Made by a program: the position numbers and the translations under genes
In this document: in pieces, positions 19,501 through 26,532 of the stretch
Layout: each line of letters opens with the position of its first letter
Position numbering within the stretch: the first letter of the stretch is position 1
NCBI GenBank assembly: GCA_001460835.1
Contig: CYKH01001247.1
Location: 1 to 51,873 of the forward strand
Direction of reading: 5' to 3'
Length of the DNA: 51,873 nt
Source: Bodo saltans
Taxonomy: Eukaryota > Euglenozoa > Kinetoplastea > Eubodonida > Bodonidae
Notes under the pieces: model-generated
Told to the model about the DNA's origin: nothing
Databases searched by the model: none
The model's input: only the letters and a program-made list of their open reading frames with translations

Positions 19501-19749
19501 GACCCGGAAAGTGATTATGAGGGTGAGGAGGAGGAGGTCGTCATCGTGAGTGGCGGATCAAAGTCTTCGTCAAAGAATGCGACGCCAGGAGTGATTGGAT
19601 TGTCTCGCATTAAGTCAAAGAAAGCAAGCGTCCCGATGCTCGACCCACTCATCGGAAGTGCACTCGATTTTGGTCGTCATCGTGAGTGGCGGATCAAAGT
19701 CTTCGTCAAAGAATGCGACGCCAGGAGTGATTGGATTGTCTGCGTTTAA
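16570..19749 (+). CDS. PPEF-like Ser/Thr phosphatase with docking, zinc-finger and EF-hand parts (N-terminal fragment)
   Basis: Main part of a gene spanning 16570-20362. Residues about 12-48 (YLDRHNV ... MPEDPLAAIVKMI) resemble a DPY-30/RIIa-type dimerisation-docking helix pair. Residues 62-118 are a TRAF-like zinc finger (C62, C67, H79, C83, C91, C94, H104 or H106, C110, C115, C118). The PPP catalytic domain follows with GDLHG (326-330), GDFVDRG (355-361), GNHE (387-390), LHGG and a late RSHE, so metal and phosphate ligands are complete. A degenerate EF-hand-like loop (DTEQVGIVSKVE) lies after it, then a canonical loop DEDRDGHVVLGE near residue 940. The frame ends early at 19747-19749 because of a 136-bp duplication; with one copy removed the protein continues to 20362 as 1218 aa. 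It is inferred to be a Ca2+-responsive phosphatase, perhaps anchored in the flagellum. Confidence 0.85.
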   Translation: MSSTSMITLAGHAYLDRHNVKAILEEITTQLAVEMPEDPLAAIVKMIDQRRNNASGFFMVTCDNTWCGMKVASNDYEEHRKNCRADRWTKCIRCDQRVEMTRLHQHRMNCHLVSCPHCGECVLPRMLGLCPLQILTDAKQRRADHLKTKRAVEKKDPLSKPVDALQNSGSVELSTRSLTSTSAVFKGQGGPLRRLQDLWRKRHARGTFSALAFQAIWNIMETAREGRVALTDGHIGAEGTSITDRDRRGSTDQTSPKLPASGVVEKISAEYTEAFRQDVFQIINDRQVVEFPIAEKIVIDATKLLAIRPVVAYVQTPTDGEVVIVGDLHGQLKDLLHIVSLHGKPGPQKIFIFNGDFVDRGPYGVEILLYIYVLLCSYPNYVYLNRGNHEDLKTNCEYGFQEELLSKYDDDSKDLMDALVRSYKAMPLVTVIDKRVAVLHGGVPRHIVTLERIALIGKLKDVPTVEQLDEDEEIVCDILWSDPVERYKSRNLGMRHQGEFWRTSARGCGIEYLDGHTEAFLAHNNLEMIVRSHEMVAGGYELCHQGRCATVFSASDYCGVSGNRAAVMVFAAFRDEPVYQTWFIKDDVSDKLDLEASMKGEDEDEGFGGGADISVSFDEDAIAQQGPQATEIRSRVQEDCIQRIRERIWLKRYELLSTFCAVDTEQVGIVSKVEWCEVARKVLEQPDLPWYYLCQFLSAPVTYFREVPSIRYADFVSSVDSNAGKMFEIDWIRVTIKSVFGGMELPEDLRPATKEHERLARRRHSSMLESAGSSRSFPRGAQNTSKSNFQRSSSTVEVIAPFPPGSPQGKTNTARTKFHSPERGVNNAKPPATITEVATSEGSPLPPPLGGLTAVPPPIPNLHAFDGIPAATAESTQFAGGGELDNSRQNPSASSYEDVSGDNDEGKAFRFNFNYFVSILRAKSPFAAQLEDTDMYILFRFFDEDRDGHVVLGELMDNVAQYQHEHLDDKLSSSVNSDPESDYEGEEEEVVIVSGGSKSSSKNATPGVIGLSRIKSKKASVPMLDPLIGSALDFGRHREWRIKVFVKECDARSDWIVCV

Positions 19750-19807
19750 GTCAAAGAAAGCAAGCGTCCCGATGCTCGACCCACTCATCGGAAGTGCACT
19801 CGATTTT
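19536..19807 (+). repeat. 136-bp tandem duplication that breaks the phosphatase gene
   Basis: Copy 1 is 19536-19671 and copy 2 is 19672-19807, adjacent. They differ in one small cluster: the codons after GLS read Arg-Ile in copy 1 and Ala-Phe in copy 2. The period of 136 is not a multiple of three. The peptide VVIVSGGSK ... IGSALDF is encoded by both copies, in two different global frames. Confidence 0.95.
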
Positions 19808-20362
19808 TGTATCGCGAAGCCTGGACAAGGGCCTGTTGCGAAGTGGATATTTCCCACTATCATGCAGTTGCAACGCTATTTTTTAGGAGAGCGCACCCGT
19901 GACCTCTTCCGTTTGTTCCGTACGATGGACCGTGACCGAGACGGGTATGTCAACGAGGCGGACTTCAGTCACGCTATCAAAAAGATGAATCGCATCGTCT
20001 CCCACCCTGTTCAAGAGGAGCAAAAACAAATTCTGTTCACTGCGATTGCTCATGGCTGTGCAATGGTCGCTGCGCCATCTGCCCTCCCCGGAGGCGAGCT
20101 CGTTGTGGAACCTATTAGCTTTGGGAAATACTTTTCCATTCACGTCGTCGGCGCAGTGGACGATGAATTTGCGTTTGCGGCGGGAGGGAAGTCCATGACG
20201 ATGGCACTGGAGGCATCCGTCACAATGCATGGACGAGATGAGACGACTCGATCGTCCTTTGCTGCATTCTTGACCGCATCGTTGCAGACACCAAGAGTGG
20301 GTGGGAGTGTAGCAGACAGCACAACTGTCAGTCCAATGAATCGAAATCCATCGTCATCGTGA
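19673..20362 (+). CDS. PPEF-like phosphatase, C-terminal fragment
   Basis: Continuation of the gene that starts at 16570. The coding frame enters through copy 2 of the 136-bp duplication (VVIVSGG) and ends at 20360-20362. It carries another EF-hand loop, DRDRDGYVNEAD at about 19928-19963, with Asp at positions 1, 3, 5 and 12, so it can plausibly bind Ca2+. The end is Thr/Ser-rich. There is no splice acceptor or suitable ATG just before it, so an independent gene is unlikely. Confidence 0.7.
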   Translation, partial: VVIVSGGSKSSSKNATPGVIGLSAFKSKKASVPMLDPLIGSALDFCIAKPGQGPVAKWIFPTIMQLQRYFLGERTRDLFRLFRTMDRDRDGYVNEADFSHAIKKMNRIVSHPVQEEQKQILFTAIAHGCAMVAAPSALPGGELVVEPISFGKYFSIHVVGAVDDEFAFAAGGKSMTMALEASVTMHGRDETTRSSFAAFLTASLQTPRVGGSVADSTTVSPMNRNPSSS

Positions 20363-21153
20363 TTGAAAGATGAGCACTGAGGGGGAAAAATCACTTTGAT
20401 AGGAGTAAATAGAGAACAGATAAGAGTCAGCTGCGTTTGTGCGCGTGTGTCGGTGAGTGAGGAGAGGCATGACACGTGGTTACTCGACAATTCAAACATT
20501 ATGAATGAGAGACATGTTGAAACAGTACTCCCTACGACTCCCCTCTTCTGCTTGTTTTTGTGCGTGTGGTTTGCTTTTTTTTCTTTTTCTTCATCAGTGT
20601 GCGTAAAGTTGGGGCAATTTCAAGATGCTTGCTGCGCCTCTTTTTTTTTCCTGTTCACTGCATTATTTTGCTCGTGTACTGCAACAAATTATCCCTTTTT
20701 ATCTTTGTGTGTGAAACCTCGTTGTGTGTTATTCCCGTCAGCGTCACCGCACCTACCCACCATTTCAATTGAAATGAAAGACCCCCGCAAGACTTTTTTC
20801 CCCCCAACTGTTGCGTTAAGGCGACACATTTAACCTTTCACTTTGGCCAATTGGAATTTTTGTTAAATGCTGGCCACCGATCTGTGTTGCTTGCGCGCTT
20901 GTTCAAAGGCCACCACCACTCGATTTCTTATCAATCACCCTCGCATCTGCCTCATTCCAACGAGCGCCTTCAAGCACTTCTCTTGTAGTGTTTCGTTGCG
21001 CACCGAGGCGATGGTAGAGCAGAGAACGAGACGTTTAACGTTGTGTTTACCCCCCGCCGCATTTCACATCATCATCACATCCAAACATGCACATTACCAC
21101 TCAGTGAGCTGTCTATTTCCCTTGAGTTGCCACATCAACGAGATCAAATTAGG
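20363..21153 (+). other. Long intergenic region, 791 bp
   Basis: The longest gap in the window. It is rich in T and C tracts, especially 20571-20592 with AG at 20596-20597, and 20640-20652. A 96-codon ATG frame at 20867-21157 overlaps the next start codon; its composition looks like UTR and I do not call it. No RNA gene was recognised. Confidence 0.5.
21110..21126 (+). promoter_or_regulatory. Probable spliced-leader acceptor of the SNARE gene
   Basis: A short pyrimidine tract at 21110-21123 is followed by AG at 21125-21126, 28 bases before ATG 21154. It excludes the upstream GTG at 21043 as a start. Confidence 0.45.
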
Positions 21154-21645
21154 ATGAACAATACCAACAATGCAAAGCTCGATGCAGTGGTGTCCAAGAT
21201 GAAGGCTCAAACGGCTGGAGCCAATGCCACTCCCACGTCAGCACCCCCTCCGCCGCTTGTCGGGCACGGTACTCCAATCGTCCCCCCTTCCCTTCCCTTC
21301 CCTTCCCTTGGCGGGAGGAATCCGGCTGCGGTGGTCCGTGATACAAACGCAATGACAAAAGATACAAACGACACACTAATGCGTGCCATTCAAATGACGG
21401 AGCGCACGAATGATTTAGGCGGAAGTGCGCTGAACAGCCTTGGCAAGCAAAGCGAGTTGATTCGTCATAGTATCACCACTGTGGAGGAGACACATTTGAA
21501 CTTACGCGACAGTCGAAGATCACTACGAGAAATGAGACTAGAGTACTGGAAGGATCGGGTGGGAAAGGCGCTGATTATTTTGTGTCTTCTGCTCATCATT
21601 GCGTTTATTGTGTATGAGAAGTGGATTAAGAAATTTCGCTCGTGA
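21154..21645 (+). CDS. Qb-type SNARE, Vti1-like
   Basis: 163 aa. Residues about 72-127 form a single SNARE helix (LMRAIQMTERTNDLG, then LGKQSELI) with the zero-layer glutamine at Q99. A single C-terminal transmembrane segment lies at about 139-154, followed by a short basic luminal end. The pattern matches Vti1 and related Qb-SNAREs, which pair with Qa, Qc and R-SNAREs in Golgi-endosome fusion. The N-terminal half lacks the usual Vti1 three-helix domain; instead there is a Pro-rich linker (residues about 30-57) encoded partly by a CCCTT microsatellite. Bos1/membrin or another Qb type is possible. Confidence 0.75.
   Translation: MNNTNNAKLDAVVSKMKAQTAGANATPTSAPPPPLVGHGTPIVPPSLPFPSLGGRNPAAVVRDTNAMTKDTNDTLMRAIQMTERTNDLGGSALNSLGKQSELIRHSITTVEETHLNLRDSRRSLREMRLEYWKDRVGKALIILCLLLIIAFIVYEKWIKKFRS
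21285..21309 (+). repeat. CCCTT pentanucleotide microsatellite, five units
   Basis: Five perfect CCCTT units lie inside the coding region of the SNARE and encode part of the Pro-rich linker. Gain or loss of a single unit would shift the frame. Confidence 0.9.
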
Positions 21646-21831
21646 TGAGATTGCTTTGTTTTTGATTGCTTTGTTGCTCTGCCTCAACTACGGTCATCCA
21701 CTTCGTGTTGTTGTAGTTTTCTGTGCTCCTTCTGTGACCCCACTTTCTTTTTTCTATTCTATGTGATGAACTTTTGCAAAGTGAGCGGAATTGCACAATT
21801 ACCTTTGAACACTGCATGATCCCCCTTCACG

Positions 21832-23412
21832 ATGAAGTCTCACTGCATCATGGTGGCACAGTTTGTGGTATTTGTCTCGCTGCTGCTTGTTGCCCTCGTG
21901 AACGTTAACGCGAGGGTCAGGCCCGTTGTCGCAGTTAGTTCACCTGATGAAACGGCGATCGTTGTCTCACCTCACTCTGAAAACCAATTGCGTGAGAACC
22001 TACAGACTGCGGCAACCTCACCAGTTGACCAATTTACTGGCGATCACTTCATGGACCTCAAGAAAGCGTTCGAGGCGTCGTGCTCAACGAATAACGGAAT
22101 ATCAAAGCTACGTCAATCACCACATTTTCGGCGAGATTTCATCTCCTCCAAGCTACCCCCTGGTGTGACGCCTTTTGTGTGGAGGGCAGGACCTGTCTGC
22201 GTCAATGATGCAGGTCAGGTTGTGTCGTGGACGTCGCAAACACCAAAGCCATTCAATTCACTGCGAATGGATTCATCGCTCCAGTTCAGCGAGTCCGCAA
22301 AATGGTTGACGTACAACGCCGATGCAGAGGCCCGGTTTGCTGATTTGTATCAACGTGATTTGTTGAAGATGCACCCCGCCGTTGGCCTCATCATGTTTGG
22401 CCGATGGGCGTCCATCAACGTGTTCCATTTCACTGCGGACGTGCTTACGTCAGCCGCGGCGTTCCTCTCGGCGTTTCCTGAGGTTCGCAACGCGCCGCAC
22501 GCAGGAGCGTTGATCCACGAGACACACTTTGTTCAAGGGTTTGAGAGTAACAAGTCACTGTGCCGCAGTTGCATCGAGGGCATGCACGCAACCAATTATG
22601 ATGCAGGGCTTTCCATTCCTGGGCAACGCCAGAACGTCTCAGAACCAATATTTTTGTCACGTGGAGGAGACGGCTTCCTTGACGGTGCTGGCGCACATTG
22701 CTTCTGCTCAGCCGTGTTGACAACACCAATGTCTCAGAGACTGAGAAGAACCTTTAACACCTCCGTTGCGCTTCACGAAGGAATCTGGCTCATACGACGC
22801 CGCCTCGCTGATCATTTTGGTATCGCTCCCTTCGGCACTGTTGTGCCACTCGTGGCGCTTCTCTCATCGCCTGTCTGGAAGCGCTCGGCGGCTGACTGTA
22901 GCGGACCAAGGCTCCTGATGATACTACGAGTCAAGAATCGTCATTTTGCAATGGTGTCTAACATTTCTCACTTGGCGAACAGCCTCGGGTACTGTGTTAC
23001 GACTGTCGCTTTCGAGACTCTGTCGTCCGCTGATCAATTTGGTGCTGCTCGGTATGCCGATGTGATGCTTGGGATGCACGGCGCTGCAATGACATACTTG
23101 TACATGATGGACCCCATGAACCACTGCCGTAGTGTGATCGAGCTGCTGCCATGGGCTGCCTGGTCGAAGGTGCGGCACAACTGCGAATTCGGCGACCTCT
23201 GCAACATCACGGTGGATCAAATTGAAGCCAACGGTGTTCATTTTGGGCCGTCGGTCAGGCAGCGGAAGGTCCAGAAGCGTTTGCTCCGCCAGGCTCACAA
23301 GAACATTCATGAATTACCCGGGTTTAACGACCAAACCGCTTTTCATCCACTTTCTAAAATTCGTGATGCACTATTGGCTGCAAAGCGACGCTGGATGAGT
23401 TGCCACGTTTAA
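21832..23412 (+). CDS. GT61 (DUF563)-family glycosyltransferase, secretory pathway
   Basis: 526 aa. Residues about 7-26 are a hydrophobic signal anchor, so the enzyme should be a type II Golgi or ER membrane protein. The catalytic region shows family GT61 hallmarks: FGRWASINVFHF with His 199, and the later GMHGA (414-418) followed about 18 residues on by IELLPW (436-441). In this family, which includes plant xylosyl- and arabinosyltransferases and animal EOGT, these motifs form the nucleotide-sugar site. The acceptor cannot be told from sequence. Several Asn-X-Ser/Thr sites and paired cysteines fit a luminal enzyme. Confidence 0.8.
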   Translation: MKSHCIMVAQFVVFVSLLLVALVNVNARVRPVVAVSSPDETAIVVSPHSENQLRENLQTAATSPVDQFTGDHFMDLKKAFEASCSTNNGISKLRQSPHFRRDFISSKLPPGVTPFVWRAGPVCVNDAGQVVSWTSQTPKPFNSLRMDSSLQFSESAKWLTYNADAEARFADLYQRDLLKMHPAVGLIMFGRWASINVFHFTADVLTSAAAFLSAFPEVRNAPHAGALIHETHFVQGFESNKSLCRSCIEGMHATNYDAGLSIPGQRQNVSEPIFLSRGGDGFLDGAGAHCFCSAVLTTPMSQRLRRTFNTSVALHEGIWLIRRRLADHFGIAPFGTVVPLVALLSSPVWKRSAADCSGPRLLMILRVKNRHFAMVSNISHLANSLGYCVTTVAFETLSSADQFGAARYADVMLGMHGAAMTYLYMMDPMNHCRSVIELLPWAAWSKVRHNCEFGDLCNITVDQIEANGVHFGPSVRQRKVQKRLLRQAHKNIHELPGFNDQTAFHPLSKIRDALLAAKRRWMSCHV

Positions 23413-23718
23413 CAGCGCAGCAACGGCATCAAAGCATTTCAACTCTACCCCTTCCCCTTCCCACCACACGTACCACAAACAAAATGAATATCTAAACCTT
23501 CTGCACTCTCTCAGTGCATAACAACTCCCCTCTTTCTTCTCGATGGTTTGTTGTACACATCCCTTGCGTTACTGCCTCCCTTCAATCACAACCCTCTCAG
23601 AAGAAAAATGAGAGTATCTTAAACTGAACTGAAAACTCTCTGATTTTGGCTACTGTTTGTTTCAGGTTGTTGCATTAACTGGTTGTTTATCATTGCCATT
23701 TCCAACAAAGCACTAATA
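23413..23718 (+). other. Intergenic region with acceptor sites for ribosomal protein S9
   Basis: 306 bases. A pyrimidine-rich stretch ends in TTTCAG (AG at 23664-23665), and a second ends with AG at 23709-23710, only 8 bases before ATG 23719. Short leaders of this kind are usual for highly expressed kinetoplastid genes. Nothing else is seen. Confidence 0.5.
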
Positions 23719-24271
23719 ATGCGCAACTACAACAACAAAACCACGCCGCCCGTTCGAGCGTGAGCGTCTTGACCGCGAGATGAAGCTGTGCGGTCAGTAC
23801 GGCCTCCGCTGCAAGCGTGAGATCTGGCGCGTGAACGTGACGCTCTCCAAGATGCGTCGTGCCGCCCGTCTCCTGCTCACCCTGCCCGAGACCCACCCCC
23901 GTCGCCAGCTTGAGGGTTCCGCTATTATGCGCCGCTGCCACGACCTTGGCTTCCTCGATGCCGCCAAGGACAAGCTCGATTACGTGCTCTCCCTCACCGT
24001 CCCCGATATTCTTGAGCGCCGTCTCCAGACTGTTGTCTTCAAGATCGGTATGGCCAAGTCCGTCCACCACGCACGTGTCCTGATCCAGCAGCGCCACATC
24101 GCCGTCGCCAAGCAGATCGTGACGATTCCCTCATTCATTGTCCGCACCTCCTCGGAGCGCCACATCGCCTTCGCCGATGCCTCCCCGTTCGGCGCCGGCC
24201 GCATTGGTCGCGTGAAGCGCGTGAAGCGCAACGCCGCCAAGAAGAAGTCCAGCGGCGAGGACGACGAGTAA
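23719..24271 (+). CDS. RPS9: 40S ribosomal protein S9 (uS4), frameshifted near the N-terminus
   Basis: From 23741 to the stop at 24269-24271 the frame encodes a clear S9/uS4: [25 protein letters not shown], then the S4 RNA-binding part ([26 protein letters not shown]) and a basic C-terminus. It is a component of the small ribosomal subunit and binds 18S rRNA. ATG 23719 opens MRNYNN, which I recall as the N-terminus of trypanosomatid S9, but that frame stops at 23761. The two frames are offset by one, and about six residues expected between them are missing, so a small deletion of about 17 bases is likely at 23737-23740. The first Met in the body frame is 23780, which would lose about 20 residues. 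Codon use is markedly G/C-ending compared with the neighbours, as in highly expressed genes. Confidence 0.9.
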
Positions 24272-24443
24272 TATGCGACTCGTTAGCACCTGAGCAACCT
24301 GTGTTAGTTCTTGTTCTATTTTGATGAATTGCCGTCTTTTCACGTGAATATGCGACATCCTGAACGCACTCCTCCCTGGAAGTCTATTTGCTTCGTTCTT
24401 GCTTTTGTTTCATCAAGAAGAGAGAAGACACAAAAACAGAACA

Positions 24444-24773
24444 ATGGGCGATGCTGTCACTCGCGGCGAGGAGGAGCAACTCCGCATGAAGTTCCGATCT
24501 CTCACCTTCACGGCGCCCAAACGTCAACAACGCTTTGACGGCGTGGAGCAGGACGAGAAAGACTCCCAAAACCACCGCAGCTATGATATGTGGAAGCGCC
24601 TGAACCCCGGGTACTTCGATAGCGACTACACCACCTCCACTCGTGAGGCGACGACATGCGATGTGCGAGACTTCCAAGGAGTCAACAAGGAAACATTCCG
24701 GCGCCGCGATCGTCACACTGAGTATGTAGAATACGCTGTGCGTGATAAGGCGCTAGCTCGCAAGGGATCATGA
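24444..24773 (+). CDS. Small hydrophilic protein, unidentified
   Basis: 109 aa from ATG 24444, which follows a pyrimidine-rich tract at about 24388-24413 and an AG near 24418. The protein is charged and Arg/Asp/Tyr-rich with no hydrophobic segment or cysteine cluster. It has short aromatic patches (RSYDMWKRL, GYFDSDYTT). Small proteins of this kind are often axonemal components, but I cannot place it in a family. Confidence 0.65.
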   Translation: MGDAVTRGEEEQLRMKFRSLTFTAPKRQQRFDGVEQDEKDSQNHRSYDMWKRLNPGYFDSDYTTSTREATTCDVRDFQGVNKETFRRRDRHTEYVEYAVRDKALARKGS

Positions 24774-24833
24774 TGCGCTTCATCCTCCCTTTTTCTCTCT
24801 CTCCGCAACCTGATTGATGTACTTGTAAAGAAT

Positions 24834-24854
24834 CTCACTTGTTTTCCCCCTTAG
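24834..24854 (+). promoter_or_regulatory. Probable spliced-leader acceptor of the FkbM gene
   Basis: A T/C tract ends in CCCCCTTAG, with AG at 24853-24854 and another AG at 24857-24858. The next ATG (24862) opens only a two-codon upstream frame ending at TGA. The in-frame candidates are 24906 and 25005. Confidence 0.5.
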
Positions 24855-25004
24855 GCAGCCGATGCCTTTTTGACTGTCGTGATTGGAGGGACGAAAATAT
24901 GTGGCATGCACGCTCACCGCATCATTATGCAACTGGTAATTGAGTCTCTCAAAATTGTTGTGATTTCGAGCATCAAGGCATTTAACTACTGTAGGATAGT
25001 GAAT

Positions 25005-26381
25005 ATGATGAACAAGCGTCGCAACCCGTTGCACCACGGCTCCAGCAAAGGACATGTGCGCATTGTTCAACTCTGCTTTGCTGCGGTAGCAATTGCGGTG
25101 TGCTCTCTTGTGTTCTGGAGCTCAATGAAAACCAACGCAACTGCTCCCACACTATCCGTTAAGGACGATGAGCCCCTCGCCAAAACATCAAAGCGAATAG
25201 GTGACGTCTCACGTTCTGCGTTGGAAGAGCTTCGTGAGACGACTGAACGAGCCCTGCGATCACTTTCTTCAAAGAAACCGCGCACTCCTAACATCGGAAA
25301 AGCATTATTTGAGAAGCGAGAGCGAATGGTTCACCCACTGCGCACATCATCCATTGCCCATTTAGTGGTCAATACTTCTGTTGAGGCGGACATACCTCCT
25401 GCCGCCGGTCTCCTGACAATGTGTCGCGCGTTATCGCATCGACACGTCAAGACGCAGCCTACCTACACCCAGTGCACCTACGGCCTTGATGACGTTGTCA
25501 GCTCGTTTGTGCACATGCAAGGGTTTTGGCGTGATTGCCTGCCACAGGTTGCCCTTGCGACATTAGCGCGATTGTACATGGAGCCGAACGACGACGGCAG
25601 CTTCAGTACGATAGACGTGGGCGGCAACATCGGCGCGTGCGCATTGCTTTTAGGGTCTCGAGGATTTCATGTCACGTCGTTCGAGCCCGTCCTTCGCAAC
25701 ATTCACGCGTTCCATCAAAGTGTGTTTGTCAACTCCATGCAGAAGAACATTCTTTTGGTAGGCGCGGCAGCAAGTGATTCATCTCTGGAAACAAAAGTCA
25801 TTACGATTGAAGTGGGGAATCACGGCAACGCGGCGATGATCAATCCAAAGCTGTCTGTTGGTGCTGCACTGGCCAAAACGATGGAGAAGGTTGAGACGGA
25901 GCGGATCACAACAGTTCGCGTAGATGACATTGCCACGGCCTCCACCCACGTACACTTTGCAAAGTTTGACTGCCAAGGATGTGAGTTGGGGGCGCTCCGA
26001 GGTAGTGAAATGACACTACTGCGCCGAGGAGCTATCGACGTGTTGTATGTCGAGGTGGATTCTCGACTTAGTCGGGCCAACGGCCACGATCCACTTGAGA
26101 TGTTACAGCTTCTGAATACGCATTCCTATCGCTTGTATGTTGCGTACGGAGAGCTCACCAAAGAAATTCTGGCGACTGATTTCAATCAGTTCGTGGAAGC
26201 TTGCGTCGAGGACCCGCGTGACGTCGTTGCAGTGTCAGCTAAGTTTACCGCTCGCGTTCCTGAAGATGTGCTTCATCAGGTGATGAGTCTTTCGGTCGAT
26301 TCGTTGGAGACATGGTTAACGGATAGTAACGAGACAGATTATGGTGTGTTGCCGATGATAGAACATTCGTTGCATCCGTAA
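25005..26381 (+). CDS. FkbM-family methyltransferase, type II membrane protein
   Basis: 458 aa from the double Met at 25005/25008; ATG 24906 is a possible earlier start. Residues about 19-39 are a transmembrane anchor after a short basic tail, so the enzyme domain should be in the Golgi or ER lumen. The class I methyltransferase fold shows motif I IDVGGNIGA (203-211), acidic FEP (226-228) and the FkbM signature KFDCQGCELGALRG (Asp at 322), then LYVEVDSRL. FkbM enzymes O-methylate sugars or polyketides with S-adenosylmethionine. With a secretory anchor, a glycan is the likely substrate here, which is inference. Confidence 0.82.
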   Translation: MMNKRRNPLHHGSSKGHVRIVQLCFAAVAIAVCSLVFWSSMKTNATAPTLSVKDDEPLAKTSKRIGDVSRSALEELRETTERALRSLSSKKPRTPNIGKALFEKRERMVHPLRTSSIAHLVVNTSVEADIPPAAGLLTMCRALSHRHVKTQPTYTQCTYGLDDVVSSFVHMQGFWRDCLPQVALATLARLYMEPNDDGSFSTIDVGGNIGACALLLGSRGFHVTSFEPVLRNIHAFHQSVFVNSMQKNILLVGAAASDSSLETKVITIEVGNHGNAAMINPKLSVGAALAKTMEKVETERITTVRVDDIATASTHVHFAKFDCQGCELGALRGSEMTLLRRGAIDVLYVEVDSRLSRANGHDPLEMLQLLNTHSYRLYVAYGELTKEILATDFNQFVEACVEDPRDVVAVSAKFTARVPEDVLHQVMSLSVDSLETWLTDSNETDYGVLPMIEHSLHP

Positions 26382-26532
26382 CGTTTTGAATTGTGGTTGT
26401 TTTTCGATCGCTCTGTTTAAAGCTGACAATGTTCTACTGCGACAACCTACTACCTGTGGGTAACATCACATATAATATTCGCGCCTTTTCTCCACACCCA
26501 TAAAATAAAAACATACGAGAGCCTCAGCTTAC

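Noticed and set aside
20867-21157. A 96-codon ATG frame in the longest intergenic region.
   Set aside because: It overlaps the SNARE start codon and its composition looks like translated UTR; there is no recognisable domain.
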